DNA of 46,630 nucleotides from an uncultured Clostridium sp. GTDB lineage: Bacteria; Bacillota; Clostridia; TANB77; CAG-508. The stretch is taken from contig CAOKXF010000003.1 in NCBI GenBank assembly GCA_948473335.1, positions 1 through 46,630 of the forward strand. The letters are read 5' to 3'. Below, one piece after another: positions 41,183-46,630 of this stretch; positions within the stretch are counted from its first letter, which is position 1; every line of letters starts with the position of its first letter. Under the pieces are notes generated by a model. It was given only the letters and a program-made list of their open reading frames with translations. It was not told the origin of the DNA and ran no database searches. The translations under genes and the position numbers were made by a program.

Positions 41183-41272
41183 TGGCGGAGAAAGAGGGGT
41201 TCGAACCCTCGCGCCCGTTGCCAGACCTAACAGTTTAGCAAACTGTCCCCTTCACCACTTGGGTATTTCTCC
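41183..41272 (-). tRNA. tRNA-Ser (anticodon GCT)
   Basis: A 90-nt class II tRNA on the minus strand. Acceptor arms GGAGAAA/TTTCTCC pair, the anticodon stem ACAGT/ACTGT holds loop TTGCTAA, a long variable arm is present, and the T arm contains GGTTCGAACC. Discriminator G and CCA are encoded. It reads AGC/AGT. Confidence 0.96.
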
Positions 41273-41282
41273 TTATAAATAA

Positions 41283-41317
41283 AAGTTAGATATAATCCTA
41301 CTTTAATATCTAACTTG
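41283..41317 (-). promoter_or_regulatory. Hairpin between the two tRNA-Ser genes
   Basis: AGTTAGATAT and ATATCTAACT pair around a loop of about 12 bases. It begins ten bases upstream of tRNA-Ser(GCT), leaving no room for a separate promoter, so it is probably a processing spacer in a two-tRNA transcript that partly terminates. Confidence 0.45.
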
Positions 41318-41319
41318 TT

Positions 41320-41411
<92 letters not shown>

Positions 41412-41444
41412 ATATGTTACTAGCTTACACTGGTAACATTATTT

Positions 41445-41474
41445 ATATTAACATATTTAACATCATGTTGTCAA
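41445..41474 (-). promoter_or_regulatory. Promoter of the tRNA-Ser pair
   Basis: A consensus TTGACA (41469-41474) and TAATAT (41445-41450) are spaced by 18 bp on the minus strand, with start near 41438. The leader contains a small inverted repeat ATGTTAC/GTAACAT (41414-41439). Confidence 0.7.
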
Positions 41475-41530
41475 TAGTATTTTTAGAATTTTTGTAACTT
41501 GTCAAACCGCTATTTTATTTATTATTGCTT

Positions 41531-42376
41531 CTATTTTATTAATCCTAAAATTCTTTCTAAATCGTCATTGGAATTATACTCTATTATTATTTTTCCCTTT
41601 TTTCTACCTGCATCTAATTTAACTTTTGTTCCAAAATATCCCTGAAATGTATCTTCTATATCTTTAAATAAATATTGATATTTTTCATCTACCCCTGGAC
41701 TGTTCTTTTTTAACTTAGCTTTTTTCTCAGCTTGTCTTACACTTTCTCCTCTTTCAATCATTCTTACTGCCATATCATATTGTTTCTTAGGTTCTGGAAC
41801 TGCCATTAATGCCTTACAATGTCCTTCTGTTAATTTTCCTTGTTTTACTAATTCTAAAACATCTGGGCTTAAATTTAAAATCCTTACTGAATTTGCTATA
41901 CTACTTCTACTTCTTCCTAATGTCTTTGCCACCTGTTCTTGTGTCAAATCGTATTCTATCATAAGACTTTTTATTCCTAATGCTTTGTCATATGCATTCA
42001 AATCTTCTCTTTGTATGTTTTCTATCAATGCTATTTCTTTGTTTCTTCTCTCATCATTTTCTCTAACTATTGCTGGTATCTCTTCTATACCTGCTAGTTT
42101 AGATGCTCTCCATCTTCTTTCTCCTGCTATAATTGCATAATATCCATCTCTTTTTGTTACTACTATTGGCTGTATTACACCATATGTTTTTATTGAATCT
42201 GCAAGTTCCTCTAATGATTCTTGATTAAATATTTTTCTTGGTTGATCCCTATTAGGTTCTACTTCTGTAACTTTTAAATTCTTTAGTATATCATTTTCTT
42301 GCATTTGCTCTTCTTCTATAATTGGTCCACTAAATAATGCATCTAATCCCTTCCCTAATCCTGTTCTTTTTGCCAT
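41531..42376 (-). CDS. parB: Chromosome partitioning protein ParB (Spo0J)
   Basis: CTP-dependent DNA clamp that loads at parS sites near oriC and recruits ParA and SMC for chromosome segregation. N-terminal KRTGLGKGLDALF is the ParA-contacting tail, GERRWRASK (85-93) is the CTP-binding motif, the helix-turn-helix lies about 120-165 (TQEQVAKTLGRSRSSIANSV), and the C-terminal dimer domain ends the 281-aa protein. The start at 42376 uses AAAGGA nine bases upstream; a TTG at 42385 directly abuts that site. It lies 17 bp downstream of parA. Confidence 0.96.
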   Translation of the reverse strand: MAKRTGLGKGLDALFSGPIIEEEQMQENDILKNLKVTEVEPNRDQPRKIFNQESLEELADSIKTYGVIQPIVVTKRDGYYAIIAGERRWRASKLAGIEEIPAIVRENDERRNKEIALIENIQREDLNAYDKALGIKSLMIEYDLTQEQVAKTLGRSRSSIANSVRILNLSPDVLELVKQGKLTEGHCKALMAVPEPKKQYDMAVRMIERGESVRQAEKKAKLKKNSPGVDEKYQYLFKDIEDTFQGYFGTKVKLDAGRKKGKIIIEYNSNDDLERILGLIK

Positions 42377-42393
42377 TAATATCAATCCTTTCT

Positions 42394-43191
42394 TTATATA
42401 TCTTCATTATAACTTTTCTCATTAGTACTATTCTCATTTTGCTTTAAGAATTCTCTTGCAAATTTTTCATAACTTTTTGCACCTTTTGAGTGTGCGTCAA
42501 ATAGCGTTACTGGCATTCCATAACTTGGTGCTTCACTTATTCTTACATTTCTTGGTATTGCTGTTTTATATACCTTATTTTCAAAGTATTTTTTTACTTC
42601 TTTTACAACTTGATTAGAAAGATTTGTTCTTATATCATACATTGTTAACAATGCGCCTTCTATTTCCAAACTTTTGTTTAGGTGTTTTTTTACTAGATTT
42701 ATTGTATTTAATAGTTGTCCTAACCCTTCTAGCGCATAATATTCACATTGTACAGGTATCAATATACTATTTGAAGCAGTAAATGCATTTAGTGTTATTA
42801 GTCCTAATGATGGAGGACAATCTATTAGTACATAATCAAATTCTGTTTTCATTTCTTCTATTTTGTCTTTTAGTCTTTGTTCTCTAGACATCATTGATAC
42901 TAGTTCAACCTCTGCTCCAGCTAAATTAATATTTGATGGACATACTTTTAAATTTTTTATATTTGTTTCTTGTATAGTTTCATCCATGGTTGTATCGTTA
43001 ACTAAAACATCATATACTGAATATTCCACTTCTTTGGTTACTCCTAATCCACTAGTTGCATTTCCTTGTGGATCTGCGTCTATTAATAATACTTTTTTAC
43101 CCCTCTTAGCTAGTATTGCACTTAGTGTAACTGTAGTTGTTGTCTTTCCTACTCCACCTTTTTGGTTTGCTACTGAAATTATTTTTCCCAT
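42394..43191 (-). CDS. parA: Chromosome partitioning ATPase ParA (Soj)
   Basis: Deviant Walker ATPase that works with ParB in origin segregation and, in Bacillus, regulates DnaA. The deviant Walker A KGGVGKTT is at residues 11-18, followed by LLIDADPQGNATSGLG, the Walker B-like YVLIDCPPSLG and the C-terminal SEAPSYGMPVTLFD. The 265-aa length is normal for Soj. GGAGTG precedes the ATG. The 353-bp gap upstream (43192-43544) contains a strong inverted repeat with promoter-like boxes (43372-43411), the best candidate for parAB expression. Confidence 0.96.
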   Translation of the reverse strand: MGKIISVANQKGGVGKTTTTVTLSAILAKRGKKVLLIDADPQGNATSGLGVTKEVEYSVYDVLVNDTTMDETIQETNIKNLKVCPSNINLAGAEVELVSMMSREQRLKDKIEEMKTEFDYVLIDCPPSLGLITLNAFTASNSILIPVQCEYYALEGLGQLLNTINLVKKHLNKSLEIEGALLTMYDIRTNLSNQVVKEVKKYFENKVYKTAIPRNVRISEAPSYGMPVTLFDAHSKGAKSYEKFAREFLKQNENSTNEKSYNEDI

Positions 43192-43371
43192 TTACATCAC
43201 TCCGTTATATATTTTTATATTGAATGTTCTTTTTTCTTTTGTTAAATAATCTATATATGTATTGTTATTTTTTATAATATATATATTACTATTTGTTAAA
43301 ATTGAAAATTTTATACATATAATTGCTATTTTTACAGAATTTTCACTTTTTAATATAAACAATCAATTTTT

Positions 43372-43411
43372 TTGACATATTAATAATATAAAAATATTAA
43401 TAATATGTCAA
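43372..43411. promoter_or_regulatory. Inverted repeat carrying outward promoter boxes, upstream of parA
   Basis: Eighteen-base arms (each starting or ending TTGACATATTA or its complement) match at 17 positions around AAAA. On the minus strand the right arm supplies TTGACA (43406-43411) and, 17 bp on, TATTAT, a good promoter toward parA. The mirror half gives a weaker one on the plus strand. The symmetrical layout also suits a dimeric regulator. The remainder of 43192-43544 shows no gene. Confidence 0.5.
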
Positions 43412-43544
43412 TGATTTTTTAAACATTTCTTAATTTCTTTTATTTATATCTTTAACTAGTAGTATCCTACTTTTTCGTCCATCATATATTATAATTTACA
43501 GTGATATCAATATCTTAGTGTATTTGTATACTTGTGGAACATTT

Positions 43545-44255
43545 TTACATTATTGGTTCTTTTGATGGCATACCTGCTTTCCTTGGATATTTTTTTGGTG
43601 TTTCTTTTATCTTTTTTATTATAACTATGTTTCTTTTTATATCTGTATTTGCTAAATTGAAACTTTTAATTTTTTCTATTTTTCCTCCTAATATCCCTAT
43701 AGCTTTTTTACTGTCTTGTACTTCTGGTTCTATTTCTGAACCTTTCATACATATACATATTCCTCCTACTTTTATTAGTGGAAGCATATATTCTACTAAT
43801 ATATTTAGAGATGCTACTGCTCTTGATGTAGCTACATCAAATTTTTCTCTATATTTCATATTTTGACCTACTTCTTCTACTCTGAAATGTATACTATTAA
43901 TATTTTCTAATTTTAATTTTTGTATAACCTCATTTAAAAAGTTTATTCTTTTATTTAATGAATCTAACAATACTATCTCTAATTTATCATTAATTATTTT
44001 TAATGGTATTCCTGGAAAACCTGCACCAGTCCCTACATCTATTATCTTGCTATTATCATTTATTTCATTTAAAATGGTCATTGAATCTACAAAGTGCTTT
44101 AATATTATTTGGTTTGGTTCTGTTATTGCTGTTAAATTTATTTTTTTATTCCATTCTATTAACATATTCATATAATCGTAGAATTGATTTTGTTTCTTCT
44201 CTGTTATTTGTGGAACAAATTGTTCAATTACTTCATAAAACTCTCTTTTATCCAT
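43545..44255 (-). CDS. rsmG: 16S rRNA (guanine-527 N7)-methyltransferase
   Basis: SAM-dependent methyltransferase (GidB) that modifies G527 of 16S rRNA near the streptomycin-binding site; its loss often gives low-level streptomycin resistance. Signature blocks are NLTAITEPNQIILKHFVDSM, the SAM-binding IIDVGTGAGFPGIPLKI, VVLLDSLNKR-like IVLLDSLNKRINFL and VATSRAVASL. The 236-aa length is normal. An AAGGAAAG site precedes the ATG. It lies 93 bp downstream of mnmG in the conserved oriC-proximal order. Confidence 0.96.
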   Translation of the reverse strand: MDKREFYEVIEQFVPQITEKKQNQFYDYMNMLIEWNKKINLTAITEPNQIILKHFVDSMTILNEINDNSKIIDVGTGAGFPGIPLKIINDKLEIVLLDSLNKRINFLNEVIQKLKLENINSIHFRVEEVGQNMKYREKFDVATSRAVASLNILVEYMLPLIKVGGICICMKGSEIEPEVQDSKKAIGILGGKIEKIKSFNLANTDIKRNIVIIKKIKETPKKYPRKAGMPSKEPIM

Positions 44256-44348
44256 TTTTATTTACTTCCTTTCCTTAAAATTTTCAAATTTTATACCCAA
44301 CCTTGTTGGCAAGTATTTTTCACCTTTATTACATTTTATAAACTATGT

Positions 44349-46217
44349 TTATTTTTTTATTTGCAGATATATTAATAATACTGATATATCTGCTGGTGAA
44401 ACACCAGATATCCTTGATGCCTGTCCTATTGAATGTGGTTTGTGCTTATTTAATTTTTGTCTCGCTTCTAGACTCAATCCCTTTATTGTTTCATAATCAA
44501 CTTCTTCTGGTAATATTTTTTGTTCCATCTTTTTGAATTTCTGCACTTGCTCTTCTTGCATTTTTATATATCCTTCATATTTTACTTGAATTTCTACTTC
44601 CTCTTTCTCTAATTCAGATAATTCAGGCCTATTTTCATCTATTTCAAACAATGTTCCATAAGAAAGTTCTGTTCTTTTTAGCAACTCTGAAAGCTTTGTA
44701 CCTGTAGATAATTCCGTTGTATTATTTTTTCTTAAAAACTCATTTACCTTTTGTGTTGGTTTTACTATTGTTGATTTTAATCTCTCCACTTCTTTTTCTA
44801 TATTTGCTTTTTTTGTCAAAAATCTTTGATATCTTTCTTCTGATATTAATCCTACTTTATACCCTATATCTGTTAATCTTAAATCTGCATTATCTTGTCT
44901 TAATAAAAGTCTATACTCTGCTCTCGAAGTCATCATTCTATATGGTTCGTTTGTTCCTTTAGTAACAATATCATCTATTAATACCCCTATATATCCATCT
45001 GTTCTATCAAGTATTATTGGTTCTTTTTTCTTTATTTTTTGTACTGCATTTATTCCCGCTATTAATCCTTGACACGCTGCTTCTTCATATCCTGATGTTC
45101 CATTTGCTTGTCCTGCAAAAAATAGTCCATTTATATTCTTATATTCTAATGATAATTTTAAATCTGCTGGATCTATGCAGTCATATTCTATTGCATATGC
45201 TGGTCTAGTAAATTCAGCATTTTCAAGTCCTGGTATTGTTCTATACATTGATATTTGTACATCTTCTGGTAATGATGAACTCATTCCTTGTATATACATT
45301 TCATCTGTATCTATTCCTATTGGTTCCACGAATATTTGATGGCGTGGTTTATCGCTAAATCTTACTACTTTATCTTCTATTGATGGACAATATCTTGGTC
45401 CTGTTCCCTGTATCTCGCCTCCATATAAAGGTGACCTATGTAAATTTTCTCTTATTATTTTGTGTGTTTCTTCATTAGTATATGTTAAATAACAGTCAAC
45501 TTGCTCAAAATTAATTGTTTTATCTTCAAATGAAAATGGTGCTAATCCATTTTCTCCCTTTTGTACTTCCATTTTTGAAAAATCTATGCTGTTTTTATTA
45601 ATTCTAGCTGGTGTACCTGTTTTAAATCTTACTAGATTTACTCCTATTTCTTTCAAACATTCTGACAATTTATTTGCTGGAAATACTCCATCTGGTCCAC
45701 TCTCTTGACTAAAATCTCCTATAAATATCTTTCCCCTCAAATATGTTCCTGTTGCAACAATTACTGCTTTTACATTATATACTGCTCCTACACTTGTTTC
45801 AATACTAGTAACTTTATTGTTTTCTACATTTATTTTTGTTATTTCTGCTTGTTTTATACTAAGATTTTTTTGTCTTTCTAATGTATGTTTCATTTCCATT
45901 TGATACCTTTTTCTATCTGCTTGTGCTCTTAAAGAATGTACAGCTGGTCCTTTAGATGTATTTAACATTTTTATTTGTATCATTGTTTTATCTATATTTT
46001 TTCCCATTTCTCCACCTAATGCATCTATTTCCCTTACTAAATGTCCTTTAGAACTTCCTCCTATATGTGGATTACATGGCATATTTGCTACAGCTTCTAA
46101 ACTTATAGAAAAAATTAACGTTTTCATTCCTAATCTTGCTGTAGCTAATCCTGCTTCACATCCTGCATGTCCAGCACCTATTACTGCTATGTCATAATTT
46201 CCTGCAAAATAACTCAT
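44349..46217 (-). CDS. mnmG: tRNA uridine-34 5-carboxymethylaminomethyl modification enzyme MnmG
   Basis: FAD-dependent partner of MnmE in making (c)mnm5U at the wobble position of several tRNAs. The FAD-binding [10 protein letters not shown] (14-23) is followed by [40 protein letters not shown] and, near the C-terminus, [21 protein letters not shown] [15 protein letters not shown]. The 622-aa length is typical. GGGAG precedes the ATG. mnmE lies directly upstream on the same strand, separated by 102 bp that hold ParB-site-like half motifs. Confidence 0.97.
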   Translation of the reverse strand: MSYFAGNYDIAVIGAGHAGCEAGLATARLGMKTLIFSISLEAVANMPCNPHIGGSSKGHLVREIDALGGEMGKNIDKTMIQIKMLNTSKGPAVHSLRAQADRKRYQMEMKHTLERQKNLSIKQAEITKINVENNKVTSIETSVGAVYNVKAVIVATGTYLRGKIFIGDFSQESGPDGVFPANKLSECLKEIGVNLVRFKTGTPARINKNSIDFSKMEVQKGENGLAPFSFEDKTINFEQVDCYLTYTNEETHKIIRENLHRSPLYGGEIQGTGPRYCPSIEDKVVRFSDKPRHQIFVEPIGIDTDEMYIQGMSSSLPEDVQISMYRTIPGLENAEFTRPAYAIEYDCIDPADLKLSLEYKNINGLFFAGQANGTSGYEEAACQGLIAGINAVQKIKKKEPIILDRTDGYIGVLIDDIVTKGTNEPYRMMTSRAEYRLLLRQDNADLRLTDIGYKVGLISEERYQRFLTKKANIEKEVERLKSTIVKPTQKVNEFLRKNNTTELSTGTKLSELLKRTELSYGTLFEIDENRPELSELEKEEVEIQVKYEGYIKMQEEQVQKFKKMEQKILPEEVDYETIKGLSLEARQKLNKHKPHSIGQASRISGVSPADISVLLIYLQIKK

Positions 46218-46271
46218 CTATATCTCCCTTTCTATTTTATATATTATTTCCTATATTATCCTTTTAATTTT

Positions 46272-46313
46272 TGTATTTCGTGGAACAAGAACATTTGTTT
46301 TTAGATTGTTCCA
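46272..46313. promoter_or_regulatory. Degenerate parS-like motif and opposed half-site
   Basis: A 16-mer at 46272-46287 matches the parS consensus at 13 of 16 positions, with a perfect right half CGTGGAACA. A second half TGTTCCA in the opposite orientation lies at 46307-46313. It sits between mnmG and mnmE, in the zone where parS sites occur. The left half is too diverged for a confident call. Confidence 0.3.
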
Positions 46314-46319
46314 TTGATA

Positions 46320-46630
46320 TTACTTGCCTAGACAGAATTTTGAAAATATTTCATTTATTATATCTTCGCTTGTATTGTCACCCGTTATTTCGTTCATACA
46401 GCTAATTATATTTTTAATTGATATAGTTACTATATCTAGTGGCATTTTTTCATCTATGGCGATTCTCGCTTGTCCTAGATTTTTTATTGCATCACTTATC
46501 AAATTTTTATGTCTTACATTTGTAATAACCATTTCATTATCAAAATTAATTTGACCCAAATTAAATAACTCTGAAATTTTATTTCCTAATTCTTCTATTC
46601 CAATTTTATTTAATGCTGAAATTTTAATTA
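46320..46630 (-). CDS. mnmE: tRNA modification GTPase MnmE, C-terminal part (cut by window edge)
   Basis: The open frame continues without a stop to the right window edge, so only the last 103 codons are present. They cover the end of the G domain and the C-terminal helical domain: ISALNKIGIEELGNKI, then VITNVRHKNLISDAIKNL and the terminal IFSKFCLGK. That ending corresponds to the conserved FCIGK carboxyl terminus whose cysteine is essential in MnmE. With MnmG it makes carboxymethylaminomethyl-uridine at the wobble position. There is no reason to think the gene is broken; the GTPase motifs lie outside the window. Confidence 0.93.
   Translation of the reverse strand, partial: IKISALNKIGIEELGNKISELFNLGQINFDNEMVITNVRHKNLISDAIKNLGQARIAIDEKMPLDIVTISIKNIISCMNEITGDNTSEDIINEIFSKFCLGK

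Noticed and set aside
43192..46630. Replication origin
   Set aside because: The gene order is oriC-proximal, but I found no cluster of TTATCCACA-like DnaA boxes or dnaA/dnaN genes. The origin is expected beyond the right edge.

Overview
The window is a very AT-rich piece of chromosome from a spore-forming, low-GC Bacillota bacterium, most likely a member of the Clostridia. The evidence is the sporulation set (spoIIR, spmA/spmB, a GerM-domain lipoprotein-like protein, an AbrB/SpoVT-type regulator, a SleB-type hydrolase), strong Shine-Dalgarno sequences, TTGACA/TATAAT promoters with 17-bp spacing, and the mnmE-mnmG-rsmG-parA-parB block that lies beside oriC in Firmicutes. The block runs on the minus strand at the right edge, so the origin is expected beyond the right end. 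No cluster of DnaA boxes is visible inside the window.

Layout, left to right. (1) 1-4.6 kb, minus strand: recR, ybaB and dnaX behind the SRP RNA gene, then a membrane-anchored unknown, tadA and tRNA-Arg(CCT). (2) 4.7-5.8 kb, plus strand: an unannotated-looking 42-aa basic peptide gene and a TtcA-type thiolase. (3) 5.8-12.2 kb, minus strand: YfhO, phosphoglucomutase and a UDP-sugar pyrophosphorylase (nucleotide-sugar and envelope supply), then an unknown gene. (4) 12.4-22.3 kb: spoIIR, murA-walJ, spmAB, abrB, rsmI, a GerM protein, a patatin, and an ABC exporter pair. (5) 22.4-35.4 kb, minus strand: a type IV secretion (T4SS)-like module with three VirB2-like pilins, PrgI, a VirB4 split into two proteins, a VirB6-like channel, two VirB8/TcpC-like NTF2 proteins and a two-headed cell-wall hydrolase. 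No relaxase or coupling protein is seen. (6) 35.5-40.9 kb, minus strand: an 832-aa adenosine-deaminase protein with a C-terminal nucleotide-binding-like domain, a 110-bp tandem repeat array, a GT-C-like membrane protein and a SleB-type hydrolase. (7) 41.2-46.6 kb, minus strand: two tRNA-Ser genes, parB, parA, rsmG, mnmG and the 3' part of mnmE.

The main candidates for something undescribed are the T4SS-like module without mobilisation genes embedded among housekeeping genes, the deaminase fusion next to it, and two small-peptide genes with complete expression signals (4801-4929 and 15382-15492). All functional calls come from reading motifs. No database search was run.
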